A stretch of 64,000 nt of DNA. Source: Sphingomonas jejuensis (GTDB taxonomy: Bacteria; Pseudomonadota; Alphaproteobacteria; Sphingomonadales; Sphingomonadaceae). Made by a program: the position numbers and the translations under genes. The notes under the pieces are model-generated. The model had not been told where the DNA came from, did not search any database, and worked only from the letters and a program-made list of their open reading frames with translations. The stretch is from assembly GCF_011927695.1 (NCBI RefSeq), contig NZ_JAATJE010000001.1:310001-374000 (forward strand). The letters are read 5' to 3'. How positions within the stretch are numbered: position 1 is the stretch's first letter; each line of letters opens with the position of its first letter. Of this stretch, positions 32,352 to 41,803 are shown piece after piece.

Positions 32352-34181
32352 ATGCAGCCGTTTCACGCCTCCCTCCCGCCCGCGCTCGCCACCTTGATGG
32401 CGGAGCATGGTGACTGGATCGGCCTGATCCTTCTCCTCGCGCTGTTCGCCGCCTTCGCGCTCGAGCGATTGCCCCCCGTCGTGGTGGCGGTCACCGGCGG
32501 CATCGCCATGATGCTGCTCGGCTTCATCGCGCCGGGTGCGCTGCTTCAGGTCTTCGGCAACCCGGCGCCGATCACCATCGCGGCCATGTTCGTGCTGTCG
32601 GGCGCACTGTTGCGGACAGGTGTGCTGGAGGCGGTATCCGGCTGGGTGATCGGTCGCGCCAGGCAGGGCCCGGTTCGGGCTCTGGCGGAAATCGGCCTCG
32701 GCACCGTCGGCGCATCGGCGGTGATGAACAACACGCCCGTCATCATCGTCCTGATCCCGATCGTGAAGCGGCTCGCCAGGGTGCTCGGCATCACAGCGAC
32801 CCGGCTGCTGATCCCCTTGTCCTATGTGTCCATCCTCGGCGGCACGCTGACGCTGATCGGGACCTCTACCAACCTGCTGGTGGACGGCGTGGCGCAGGAG
32901 CAGGGGCAGGCGCCGTTCGGCATCTTCGAGATCAGCCTGGTCGGCCTGGCGACGGCGGCAGTGGGCGCCGCCTTCCTTGCCCTCACCGGACCGTTCCTGC
33001 TGCCCGATCGGGCGGAGGCGGACTTGAGGGGGACGTGCGGAGAGCGAGAGCTACCTGTCGCATCTGCTTGTCCGCGCCGGCAGCGCCCTCATCGGCCGCC
33101 GTCTGGCGGATACCGGGCTGTGGCGGCGGCCGGGCGTCGACGTGCTGGCGGTTCGGCGGGGGCGGAACACCGTGCGCGCGGACATCGATCGCCATGTGCT
33201 CGCGGAGGATGATCAGCTGATCATCGCCGCCAGTCCCGCCGAGCTTGCGTCCCTTGCCGAAGCGGATGATTTCGGCGTGGGCCTGAAGGGACTTGGCACC
33301 GGAATCTCGCTGGTCTCGCCTCGTCAGCCTGCAGACGTCCAGTTGATCGAGGCGCTGATCTCGCCGTCTCATCCGGCGATCGGTCGCAGGCTTGCCGACA
33401 TTCCCATGCTGTCGCGGCTAAAGGCGAGGGTGCTGGGCCTGTCGCGGCCGCGACATCTGCGGGTCCGGACCTTGCCAGCGCCCGCCTTCGCGCGGGCGAT
33501 CGCCTGCTGATCGCGGCGGGTGCCGACGGTGCGGAGGCATTGCAGGCGAACACCGGCCTTGCCCAGGTCGCGGAGGCGCCCGCGCGCAGCTTCAAGCGTC
33601 GGCGTGCGCCCATTGCCGTCGCGACGCTGGCAGGGGTCGTGCTGCTCGCGGCGCTGTTCGGGCTGCCCATCGAGGCGCTGGCGTTGACCGGCGTCGCTGT
33701 GGTGCTGCTCAGCCGTTGCATCGAACCGGAAGAGGCATGGAGCGCGATCGACGGCAACACGCTGGTCCTGATCTTCGGCATGCTCGCGTTCGGCACCGGA
33801 CTACAGAACGCGGGCACCGTAGAGCTGATCGTCGGTATGCTGTCGCCACTGCTTTCCGCAGCGTCGCCCCTGCTGCTGCTGGTTGCCGTCTATGGGGTCA
33901 CGAGCATCCTGACCGAAACCATCACCAACAATGCCGTCGCGGTGATTATGACGCCCATCGTCATCGAACTGGGCGCGGTGACCGCGATGGATCCGCGCGC
34001 GCTGATCGTGGCAGTGATGTTCGGCGCCAGCGCAAGCTTCGCCACGCCGATCGGTTACCAGACGAACACGCTGGTCTACGGCGCTGCCAATTATCGCTTC
34101 ACCGACTTCGTGAAGATCGGCTTGCCGATGAACATCGTCGCCGGGATCACGGCCTGCCTCGCAATCAGCGTCTTGTTCTGA
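32352..34181 (+). pseudogene. SLC13/ArsB-type permease with TrkA-C domains, split by two indels
   Basis: Read through both shifts this is a carrier of about 610 residues: membrane domain 1 with ASAVMNNTPVIIVLIPIVKR and LIGTSTNLLVDG, two TrkA-C-like domains in the middle, and membrane domain 2 with ETITNNAVAVIMTP and FATPIGYQTNTLVYG. The frame changes by +1 near the five-G run at 33028-33032, where removing one G restores DLRGRAESESYLSHLL, and changes back by a one-base loss near 33441-33455. Between them the correct protein reads in another frame to a stop at 33508-33510. It is either a recent pseudogene or carries two assembly errors. The family moves dicarboxylates, sulfate or similar anions. 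Confidence 0.8.
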
Positions 34182-34222
34182 ACCGGCGCTCTGAACCGGC
34201 GCACGGACGCGCTGCGGCACGG

Positions 34223-35413
34223 TCAGTTGCCGGCGCCCTCGCGTTCCAGCACCATGGCGATGCCCTGGCCGCCGCCGATGCACATCGTGACCAGCGCATA
34301 GCGACTGCCGGTGCGCTCCAGCTCCGCGATCGCCTTCACCACAAGGATGGTGCCGGTGGCGCCCACCGGATGGCCGAGCGAGATACCCGATCCGTTCGGA
34401 TTGACCTTATCGGGGTCGAAGCCCAGCGCGTTCGAAACCGCACAGGCCTGTGCGGCGAAGGCCTCGTTCGATTCGATGACGTCGATCTGATCGAGCGAGA
34501 GGCCGGCGCGCTCCAGCGCCTTCGGCACGGCCTTGATCGGTCCCAGGCCCATGTGGCTCGGTTCGACGCCGGTATGGCCCCAGCCGAGGATGCGGGCGAT
34601 CGGCGTGATCGCGCGGCGCTCCGCCTCTGCCAGCGATGACAGGATCACGGCGGCGGCACCGTCGTTGATGCCCGATGCGTTGCCGGCGGTGACGGTGCCG
34701 TCCTTCTGGAACGCGGCCCGCAATCCCGCCAGCGTCTCCACCGTCGTCTCGCCCTTCACATGCTCGTCATGGTCGAACACGCGCGTGCCGCCTTTCGCCT
34801 TCACCTCGATGCCCAGGATCTGGTCGGCGAAGCGGCCGTCCTGCTGGGCGCGGTGCGCGCGCGCATGGCTTTCGGCAGCCGCGCGGTCCTGCGCCTCGCG
34901 CGTGATGCCGTGATCACGCGCGACGTTCTCGGCGGTAATGCCCATGTGGTACCCGTCGAGCGGGTCGCTCAGCACCTCGATCATCGCGTCGACCATGCGG
35001 ACGTCGCCCATCTTCTGTCCGAAGCGCGCGGCCGCGACATAGTGCGGCGACCGGCTCATCACCTCCGCACCGCCTGCCGCCGCGACGTTGACCTCGCCGA
35101 GCGCGATCATCTGCGCGGCGGAAACGATCGACTGGACGCCCGACCCGCACAGACGATTGAGCGTCAGCGCAGGCGATGTGACGGGGACACCTGCCTTCAG
35201 CGCCGCAACCCGCGCCAGATAGGCGTCCTTGGGTTCGGTCTGGATCACCTGGCCCATCACCACATGCTCGATATCCTCCGGTGCCAGGCCGGCCCGGCGC
35301 ACGGCCTCCGCGATCACCTTGGCGCCAAGGTCGCTCGGCGGCGTGTCCTTCAGGCTGCCGCCGAAGGTGCCGATGGCGGTGCGCACGCCCGACAGGATTG
35401 CGATCGGTTCCAT
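34223..35413 (-). CDS. Acetyl-CoA acetyltransferase (thiolase)
   Basis: The 396-residue classical thiolase has all catalytic residues: Cys89 in LNRLCGSG, His348 in SLGHPVGATG and Cys378 in TMCIGGGQG. It could cleave a 3-ketoacyl-CoA at the end of a beta-oxidation round, or make acetoacetyl-CoA. It lies 12 bases after a MaoC-like gene on the same strand, divergent from the acyl-CoA dehydrogenase pair, which supports a degradative role. Confidence 0.95.
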   Translation of the reverse strand: MEPIAILSGVRTAIGTFGGSLKDTPPSDLGAKVIAEAVRRAGLAPEDIEHVVMGQVIQTEPKDAYLARVAALKAGVPVTSPALTLNRLCGSGVQSIVSAAQMIALGEVNVAAAGGAEVMSRSPHYVAAARFGQKMGDVRMVDAMIEVLSDPLDGYHMGITAENVARDHGITREAQDRAAAESHARAHRAQQDGRFADQILGIEVKAKGGTRVFDHDEHVKGETTVETLAGLRAAFQKDGTVTAGNASGINDGAAAVILSSLAEAERRAITPIARILGWGHTGVEPSHMGLGPIKAVPKALERAGLSLDQIDVIESNEAFAAQACAVSNALGFDPDKVNPNGSGISLGHPVGATGTILVVKAIAELERTGSRYALVTMCIGGGQGIAMVLEREGAGN

Positions 35414-35425
35414 GAATATCCTCCT

Positions 35426-35893
35426 TCAGGCGGTGCGGGCGGGGTTGCCCGCCATCATGCGCGTCACGGTGTAGGTCATGACGACGGTCTCGTCCTGGTT
35501 GAGCACGTCGACGTCGAACGAGACGATGCCGCGATTGCCCTTTGACGTCGCACGCACCGCGGAGACGGCGATGATCGCCCAGATCGTGTCGCCCACCCGC
35601 ACCGGCGCTTTCACCTTGGTGCTGACCTCCAGGAGGGCGAGCCCCGTGCCCTGCACGAAGCTTTGCATCTGCAATCCTTCGATGAAGCAGTAGGTCAGCG
35701 CCGCGGGGACCGGTCGTCCTCCCATCGCGCCGCCATGTTCGGCGTCGATGAAGATCTGCTCCAGCATGCCCGCGGCGTTGATGAAGGCCACCAGGTCGGC
35801 CTCCGTGATCGTCCGGCGATGCGTGCGGAACCGGTCGCCCGCCGTGAGCTCGTCGAAATAGCGGCCCTGGGCGATGCGCGGAAGGTCGGTCAT
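35426..35893 (-). CDS. MaoC-like hot-dog protein
   Basis: The 155-residue protein has a single hot-dog fold of the MaoC dehydratase family (YFDELTAGDRFRTHRRTITEAD, then the characteristic VKAPVRVGDTI). The usual catalytic D-x-N-P-x-H segment is replaced by NAAGMLEQIFID, so it may not be a standard R-specific enoyl-CoA hydratase. It is upstream of, and likely co-transcribed with, the thiolase gene. The 176-base gap to the divergent dehydrogenase gene should hold both promoters. Confidence 0.85.
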   Translation of the reverse strand: MTDLPRIAQGRYFDELTAGDRFRTHRRTITEADLVAFINAAGMLEQIFIDAEHGGAMGGRPVPAALTYCFIEGLQMQSFVQGTGLALLEVSTKVKAPVRVGDTIWAIIAVSAVRATSKGNRGIVSFDVDVLNQDETVVMTYTVTRMMAGNPARTA

Positions 35894-36069
35894 CTGTCTC
35901 TCCTCGCCGCCTTTATGGACCCGCCGTGAAGGCGCGCGCCAGTATCGTCTCGACCATGGTTGATACCCCAGACGTGTCAGAGCGTGAAACCATCAGGCTA
36001 TCAAGGTCAGGATAATTGATATTGGAACGGGATGGATGAATGGCATAGCCTTGCTGGCGGAGAGATGAT

Positions 36070-37218
36070 GTGACCGACCTGCCGTTGACGGACATTCCTG
36101 CCGAGGCCGAGGCGATCCGCCCGAAGGTCCGCGCGCTGATTGCAGATGCGGTCGCCGGCCGGTCGCTCGCATCGCGGGCGCGCAGCTGGCAGGGGTTCGA
36201 TGCGGACTTCAGCAGGGCGCTCGGCAAGGCCGGGCTGATCGGGCTGACGTTACCGCCGGCCTATGGCGGGCAGGGGATGGGTGCCTTCGCCCGCTTCGTG
36301 GTGGTGGAGGAGCTGCTGTCCGCGGGCGCGCCGGTCGCGGCGCACTGGATCGCGGACCGACAGAGCGCGCCGCTCCTCCTGAAGTTCGGGACGGAGGATC
36401 AGCGCCAGGCGCATATTCCCGCCATCTGCCGCGGAGAACGCTTCTTCTGCATCGGCATGAGCGAGCCTGGATCGGGCAGCGATCTGGCATCGGTGCGCAC
36501 GCGCGCGGAGCCGCAGGCGGACGGTGGGTGGATCCTGAACGGTGCCAAGCTGTGGACCACCAACGCCCAGCATGCACATTACATGATCGCGCTGGTGCGC
36601 ACGTCTGGCAGCGTCGACGACCGCCACCGGGGCCTGTCGCAGCTGATCATCGACCTGTCCTCTCCGGGCGTTTCGGTTCGGCCGATCGCCGACATCGCCG
36701 GCGACGAACATTTCTGCGAAGTTCATTTCGAGGATGTCCGCCTTCCCGCCGATGCGCTGGTCGGCGCCGAAGGTGACGGGTGGCGCCAGGTGACGGCAGA
36801 GCTTGCGTTGGAACGCAGCGGGCCCGAACGCATCTACTCGAGCCTGGTGCTGCTCGACGCGTGGGTGGAGCGCCTGCGCGGCGTGGAGCTCGGCAGCGCC
36901 GCGATCCAGGCGCTGGGCCGGCTGGTGGCCGAGCTTGCCGTCCTTCGCGCCATGTCGATCTCCGTCACCGGTCTGCTGGAAGCCGGGCAGAGCCTCGTTG
37001 TCGAGGCATCGCTGATCAAGGATCTGGGCACCGGCTTCGAACAGACGGTGCCGCAGCTGCTGATCGAACTCGGCGACGCCCTCCCGCCGGAGCGGCGCGA
37101 CGAGGATTACTGGCAGGCGCTCCGCTACGTCACGCAGATGTCGCCGAGCTTCTCGCTTCGCGGCGGCACGCGTGAGATCCTGCGCGGGATCATCGCCAAG
37201 GGGATCGGGCTGAAATGA
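36070..37218 (+). CDS. Acyl-CoA dehydrogenase, large subunit of a pair
   Basis: The 382-residue flavoprotein has the full acyl-CoA dehydrogenase fold, with the FAD motif CIGMSEPGSGSD (about 127-138), LWTTNAQHAHY and the C-terminal FSLRGGTREILRGIIAKGIG. Glu248 (LALERSG) is a possible catalytic base by comparison with FadE26-type subunits (inference). The internal FAD-bridging RSQFG segment of homotetrameric enzymes is not seen here but is present in the next protein. The stop overlaps the next gene by ATGA, suggesting an alpha2beta2 enzyme. Confidence 0.92.
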   Translation: MTDLPLTDIPAEAEAIRPKVRALIADAVAGRSLASRARSWQGFDADFSRALGKAGLIGLTLPPAYGGQGMGAFARFVVVEELLSAGAPVAAHWIADRQSAPLLLKFGTEDQRQAHIPAICRGERFFCIGMSEPGSGSDLASVRTRAEPQADGGWILNGAKLWTTNAQHAHYMIALVRTSGSVDDRHRGLSQLIIDLSSPGVSVRPIADIAGDEHFCEVHFEDVRLPADALVGAEGDGWRQVTAELALERSGPERIYSSLVLLDAWVERLRGVELGSAAIQALGRLVAELAVLRAMSISVTGLLEAGQSLVVEASLIKDLGTGFEQTVPQLLIELGDALPPERRDEDYWQALRYVTQMSPSFSLRGGTREILRGIIAKGIGLK

Positions 37219-38192
37219 CCAGCGACGTCGGCGCCATGATCATCGAGACGCTGGACCGGATGCTGGCGGACGCCTGCACGCCTGATCAGGTCCGCCGCTG
37301 GAATGCCGGCGACGCGCCGGACGCCTTGTGGGATGAGCTTGTCGCGCTGGGTGTCTTGCACGCGCTCGTGCCGGAGGAGGCGGGCGGCGTCGGGCTGACG
37401 CTGTCTGACCTCGGCGAGCTGGCGATGCTGTTTGGAAAGCACCTCGTCCCGCTTCCGCTCGCCGACACGATCGCCGCCCGTGCGCTGGTCGCGCCGGGCG
37501 GTACAACTGTCGACGAAGTGCCGATCGTGATCGTTCCGGCCGCCGCGATCACGCAGGGCACGACGCTGCCGTTGCCGCTCGCCCGCTATGCACGACTGGC
37601 GCTGGTGGACGAGGGTGACAGCTTTGCGCTGGTTGCGGCTGCCGCCGAGGAGAGCGTCGGCACCGCCGCGCGCATCCACTTGGACAGCGGCGGTCACCGC
37701 ACGTTTTCGGGCACCGCCGACCTTCTGGCCACGGCAGCAGCGCTGCGTGCGGCGGAGACTGCAGGATCGCTGGCCGCCGTGCTGGCGATGGTCGTCGGCT
37801 ATGCCGGTGAGCGCAGCCAGTTCGGAAAGCCGCTCGGCAGCTTTCAGGCGATCCAGCAGCAGATCGCCGTGCTGGCGGAGGAGAGCGCGGCCGCGACAAT
37901 GGCCGCCAGGATCGCCTTTGCGGGCGACAGGATCGATGCCGGTCGCGCCGGCGTTGCCAAGCTGCGCACGGATGCGGCCGCACGGCGCGGTCTTGCCATC
38001 GCCCATGCGGTGACCGGCGCGATCGGGATCAGCGAGGAATATGACCTGCAGCTGCACTCGCGACGGTTGATCGACGCGCGCATGGCCGCAGGAAGCGAGA
38101 CTTACTGGGCGGAGCGGATCGGCCGCGCCCGCCTGTCGGCGCCGGAGCCGCTGACGCTCGATCATGTCAGAACGGCACTCGCCGGCCGCTGA
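37215..38192 (+). CDS. Acyl-CoA dehydrogenase, small subunit of a pair
   Basis: The 325-residue protein is short for the family and has a reduced N-terminal half; the C-terminal helical domain carries GERSQFGKPLGSFQAIQQQ, the FAD-bridging signature missing from its upstream partner. No catalytic Glu equivalent is obvious. Adjacent long and short acyl-CoA dehydrogenases with a 4-base overlap are the hallmark of the heterotetrameric FadE enzymes that act on bulky (for example steroid side-chain) acyl-CoAs in actinobacteria. Confidence 0.9.
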   Translation: MTSDVGAMIIETLDRMLADACTPDQVRRWNAGDAPDALWDELVALGVLHALVPEEAGGVGLTLSDLGELAMLFGKHLVPLPLADTIAARALVAPGGTTVDEVPIVIVPAAAITQGTTLPLPLARYARLALVDEGDSFALVAAAAEESVGTAARIHLDSGGHRTFSGTADLLATAAALRAAETAGSLAAVLAMVVGYAGERSQFGKPLGSFQAIQQQIAVLAEESAAATMAARIAFAGDRIDAGRAGVAKLRTDAAARRGLAIAHAVTGAIGISEEYDLQLHSRRLIDARMAAGSETYWAERIGRARLSAPEPLTLDHVRTALAGR

Positions 38193-38207
38193 CGGGGAGG
38201 ATCGGCC

Positions 38208-39098
38208 ATGCGCGTCACCGTTTTCGGCGCCACCGGCGACCAGGGATGCGCTCAGATCGACCGCCTGGTGGCGTCCGGGCACCGGCCGGTGGCCGCCGTC
38301 CGCGATCCCTCCCGGCTGCCCGACGTCGACGCGGTGCAGGCCGACTACCGCGATCACGACAGCATCCGGCGCGCGGTCGCCGGATCGGACCGGGTGTTCC
38401 TGACGCTGCCGTCCACCTCCTTCAACGATGCCGGCATGGTGGAGGCGGCCGCGAACGCCGTCGCCGAGGCCGCCCGGGCGGAGGGCACCGGCATGATCCT
38501 GTTCAACACGAGCATGTATCTGGGCGATGCGCCGCTCGGCTTCGCCGCGCAGGACGCGCGGTTCCGGATCCGCCAGAACCTGTTCGACAGCGGCGTTCCC
38601 ACCGTGTCGATCCAGCCGGTGATCTATGCAGGCAATCTGCGCTTCCCGTGGGTTGTCGCCGGCATCCGCGACGAAGGTGTCATCCGCTATCCGCATGACG
38701 AGACGCTGCCGGTGAGCTGGATCAGCCAGGAAAGCACGGCCGATCTGATGATCGCGGCGATGGATCGTCCCGCGCTTGCAGGACAAGCATTCAACGTGGG
38801 CGGCCCCGACGCGATCTGCGGCCCCGAACTGGCGCGTCGCCTGTCGCCGGTCGTCGGGCGTTCCCTGCGGTTCGAGACATTGCCCGTCGCCACGTTCGCC
38901 ACGCGCATGGCCGCGCGCTTCGGGGCGGAGTCGCTGCCGACGCCGACGCTGATCGACGCGCTGGAGCGGATCTATCACTGGTACAATCATGGCGCAGAGC
39001 AGCCGTTCACCGTCGACATGACGCCCATATTGACGCTGCTGCCAGCCCCGCCCGAGCCGATCGAACGCTGGGCTGCGCGGCAGCAGTGGATCATCTAA
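38208..39098 (+). CDS. NmrA-family NAD(P)-binding protein
   Basis: The 296-residue protein has an N-terminal Rossmann motif (VTVFGATGDQGCAQ) and an atypical SDR layout as in NmrA, quinone reductase QorB and related proteins. A Tyr-x-x-x-Lys catalytic pair is not obvious. It lies 15 bases after the dehydrogenase pair and probably belongs to the same transcript. Its role could be reduction of an intermediate or redox sensing. Confidence 0.88.
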   Translation: MRVTVFGATGDQGCAQIDRLVASGHRPVAAVRDPSRLPDVDAVQADYRDHDSIRRAVAGSDRVFLTLPSTSFNDAGMVEAAANAVAEAARAEGTGMILFNTSMYLGDAPLGFAAQDARFRIRQNLFDSGVPTVSIQPVIYAGNLRFPWVVAGIRDEGVIRYPHDETLPVSWISQESTADLMIAAMDRPALAGQAFNVGGPDAICGPELARRLSPVVGRSLRFETLPVATFATRMAARFGAESLPTPTLIDALERIYHWYNHGAEQPFTVDMTPILTLLPAPPEPIERWAARQQWII

Positions 39099-39104
39099 GC
39101 CAAG

Positions 39105-39116
39105 CTCAACAAGGGT
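39105..39116 (+). repeat. 12-bp direct repeat, copy 1, in a hairpin
   Basis: The sequence CTCAACAAGGGT recurs at 39207. Here CTCA (39105-39108) can pair with TGAG (39116-39119) around an ACAAGGG loop, followed by GCTTTCTT, so copy 1 may also serve as a weak terminator for the preceding gene. Confidence 0.5.
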
Positions 39117-39205
39117 GAGGCTTTCTTGGAAGCGCCTGGCTCGGGTCTGCTGTCTCTAGAACCCGTACCCCAGCAGCTTGCCGCCTGCTTTATTTTATGA
39201 ACCCT

Positions 39206-39305
39206 CCTCAACAAGGGTAGTGCGAAAGCACTAGATGAGGTATCCTCCATTTCTGAGGCGCGCTGCGGCGCTCGGAAAGGCTGCCGAATGAGCAGCCAAT
39301 GGAGG
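39206..39305 (+). promoter_or_regulatory. Structured 5' leader that can hide the receptor gene's ribosome site
   Basis: CCTCA (39206-39210) pairs with TGAGG (39236-39240) around the second ACAAGGG copy and a perfect TAGTGC-GAAA-GCACTA hairpin (39218-39233). Immediately after, CCTCCATT (39244-39251) is the exact complement of AATGGAGG (39298-39305), which contains the ribosome-binding site of the TonB-dependent receptor gene. A third stem, GGCTGC (39279-39284) with GCAGCC (39292-39297), abuts that pairing. An aptamer-like part followed by ribosome-site sequestration suggests a riboswitch, thermometer or small-RNA target. The class is not recognised. Confidence 0.5.
39207..39218 (+). repeat. 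12-bp direct repeat, copy 2
   Basis: CTCAACAAGGGT, identical to 39105-39116 and 102 bases from it. In this copy the ACAAGGG segment and a GAAA-capped hairpin lie between the CTCA and TGAG arms. Confidence 0.6.
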
Positions 39306-39309
39306 TGGT

Positions 39310-41796
39310 ATGAAAAGGCTCTTCGGGGACACCGCGCGCGGGCTCGTGCTCGCCACAGCATCAACCGTCGCGCTCGCGTCTGTGGCGCATGCCCAGGTGG
39401 CGGCGCCGCCGCCCGCCGATCAGACCGGACCCGCCACGCCCGGTCCCATCCCGGCGCCCACGCTTCCCGACACCGGGGTGGAGCAGGACGGGGCCGGGGG
39501 CCTCGACGACATCGTGGTCACGGCCCGCCGCCGCAACGAAAGCGCGCAGGACATCCCGGTCGCGATCACCGCGTTGAGCGGCGAACAGATCGCAGCCTAC
39601 GACCTCAGCTCGATCGAGAAGGTCGCCGCGCTGACGCCGCAATTCCAGGTCGGTCGGTCCGCAGTCGGGTCCGGCGCGCAGCTGACGCTCCGCGGCATCG
39701 GCTCCAACTCGTCGTCGATCGGCATCGAGCAGTCCGTCGCGGTGATCGTCGACGGCGTTTACTACGGCAACGGCCGCGTCATCTCCGAAGGCTTTTTCGA
39801 CCTCGACCGCTTCGAGCTTCTGAAAGGGCCGCAGGCGCTCTTCTTCGGAAAGAACGCGACGGCAGGCGTGATCTCGATCTCGACCGCGAGCCCGACCAAT
39901 GAGTTCGAGAACATCACTCGCGTCGGGTACGAGTTCAACGCGCAGCAGATCTACGGCGAACAGATCGTCTCCGGCCCGATCACCGATACGCTCCGCGCTC
40001 GCGTCGCGCTCAGGCTGTCGGAGATGCTGGAAGGCTATACGGACGGCCTCTCTGGGCCGCAGACCTTCAACACCCGCAACCTGGCGAACGGCGTGCTCAC
40101 ACCGCACGTCGCGCCGCCCGGTCCGCGCAACAGCCCGCAGGAGCGCGAGCTGGTGGGCCGCGTCACGGTGGAATGGGAGCCGACCGACCGCTTCAATGCG
40201 GTCCTGAAGATGGGCGGCACCATCCAGACCACGAACAATCCGGCCTGGAACAACATCCTCTTCAGCTGCCCGGGCGGATCGAGCCAGTTGCAGCCCACCG
40301 TGCGCTGCCGCCGCGACTGGTTCACCTATCACAGCGCCATGCCCGCCGACATCGCCGCATCCTTCCCGATCGCGCGTGATGGCCGGCTGCGGGGTGAGTA
40401 TCGCTCGATCGGGGCGACGCTCACGCTCAACTACGACGCCGACTGGATCAACTTCACCGCGATCGGCAACTATCAGCGGTCGAAGACCTACTTCCTTGCC
40501 GACAGCGACTATCAGCAGGCGGTCAACCAGATCTGGGTGACCGACGACAGCCGCTTCCGGGCGGTGTCGTTCGAAGGGCGCGCGGTGACCGATCTCGACG
40601 GGCCGATCAACGGCCTCGTCGGCCTGCTCTTCCAGGACACGCGCCGGTCGGTCGACCAGAATGTGTTTGCCGGAAATCTGGAGGACACGCGCAAGGCGCC
40701 GATCGACCGCTATGTCTCGTTCGGAAAGGTCAGCGCGACCGACGGGCGGACGGTGTCACCCTATGCGCAGCTGACGGTCACGCCGATCGAGCAGATCGAG
40801 CTGACCGGCGGCGTGCGCTACACGCACGAGACCAAGGACAGCTTCTTCGTGCACGACACGGCGCTGTTGGCCAACTACCGCGTCGGCCAGCCGGTGATCG
40901 CGGACCAGACCTTTACCGACTGGTCGCCCGAAGCGACGGTGACGTGGAAGCCGACCGAGGATCTGACGATCTACGGCGCCTACCGGACCGCCTACAAATC
41001 GGGAGGCTTCTCGAACGCGTCGGCCTATCTGGTGACGAGCCGCCCGCAGGATCTGTCGTTCGGGCCGGAAAGCGCCAGCGGGTTTGAGGCCGGCTTCAAG
41101 GCAACGGTGCTCGACAACCAGCTGCGCTTCGACGTGACCGCATACACCTTCCTCTACGAAGACCTGCAGATCGACTTCTTCAACGGGCAGACGTTCGCGT
41201 TCATCACCACCAATGCGGGCTCCGCGCGCACCAAGGGCATCGAGGTGCAGGGCGAGTTCGCGCCGCGCTCGATCGACGGGCTGACGATGCGTGGATCGAT
41301 CAACTACAACCGCGCGCGCTACAAGGACTTCATCGCGCCCTGCTACACGGGGCAGAGCATCGCGGCGGGCTGCAACACCACGGCGTTCGGCGGGCTGGGT
41401 CAGGACCTGAGCGGCGTGCCGACCTCCGTCGCGCCGGAATGGACCGGCGCGTTCGGTGTCGCCTATGAACGGCCGGTCGCAGCCGGGCTGGTCGGCGCGG
41501 CGTCCGTCGATACCCGTTACAGCAGCGACTATCTCGGCTCGCCCTTCGGCAATCCGGTGACGCGCCAGCCCGACTATTGGGCGCTCGACGCGTCGCTCCG
41601 GGTGCGGTCGGACGACGATCGCTGGCAGGTGGCGCTGATCGGGAAGAACCTGACCAACGAGTTCTGGATCACGGGCGCGCTCGACGGGTCGTCGACCGGC
41701 TTTGGGACCGGCACCAACAATGCGCGCCCGTCCGACCAGCGCGGCTTTGCCAACGTGCCGCGCACGGTGCAGCTGCAACTGACCATGCGGTACTGA
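39310..41796 (+). CDS. TonB-dependent receptor
   Basis: The 828-residue outer-membrane receptor has a signal peptide ending SVAHA-Q (about residue 34), a Pro-rich spacer, a TonB box-like DDIVVTARRR (about 60-69), the plug (PVAITALSGEQI to about 190, with LLKGPQALFFGKNATAGVIS) and a 22-strand beta barrel ending in an aromatic residue (LTMRY). It probably imports the substrate degraded by the downstream genes. The ribosome site GGAGG lies in a possible sequestering helix. The flavoprotein gene follows after 7 bases. Confidence 0.95.
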   Translation: MKRLFGDTARGLVLATASTVALASVAHAQVAAPPPADQTGPATPGPIPAPTLPDTGVEQDGAGGLDDIVVTARRRNESAQDIPVAITALSGEQIAAYDLSSIEKVAALTPQFQVGRSAVGSGAQLTLRGIGSNSSSIGIEQSVAVIVDGVYYGNGRVISEGFFDLDRFELLKGPQALFFGKNATAGVISISTASPTNEFENITRVGYEFNAQQIYGEQIVSGPITDTLRARVALRLSEMLEGYTDGLSGPQTFNTRNLANGVLTPHVAPPGPRNSPQERELVGRVTVEWEPTDRFNAVLKMGGTIQTTNNPAWNNILFSCPGGSSQLQPTVRCRRDWFTYHSAMPADIAASFPIARDGRLRGEYRSIGATLTLNYDADWINFTAIGNYQRSKTYFLADSDYQQAVNQIWVTDDSRFRAVSFEGRAVTDLDGPINGLVGLLFQDTRRSVDQNVFAGNLEDTRKAPIDRYVSFGKVSATDGRTVSPYAQLTVTPIEQIELTGGVRYTHETKDSFFVHDTALLANYRVGQPVIADQTFTDWSPEATVTWKPTEDLTIYGAYRTAYKSGGFSNASAYLVTSRPQDLSFGPESASGFEAGFKATVLDNQLRFDVTAYTFLYEDLQIDFFNGQTFAFITTNAGSARTKGIEVQGEFAPRSIDGLTMRGSINYNRARYKDFIAPCYTGQSIAAGCNTTAFGGLGQDLSGVPTSVAPEWTGAFGVAYERPVAAGLVGAASVDTRYSSDYLGSPFGNPVTRQPDYWALDASLRVRSDDDRWQVALIGKNLTNEFWITGALDGSSTGFGTGTNNARPSDQRGFANVPRTVQLQLTMRY

Positions 41797-41803
41797 TCCG
41801 GTC

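Noticed and set aside
39105-39218. The repeated 12-mer as the start of a CRISPR or larger repeat array
   Set aside because: Only two copies exist, 102 bases apart, with no regular spacing.
39310-41796. Iron or cobalamin uptake as the function of the TonB-dependent receptor
   Set aside because: No cobalamin riboswitch box, Fur-like site or siderophore gene is nearby; the downstream operon is catabolic.
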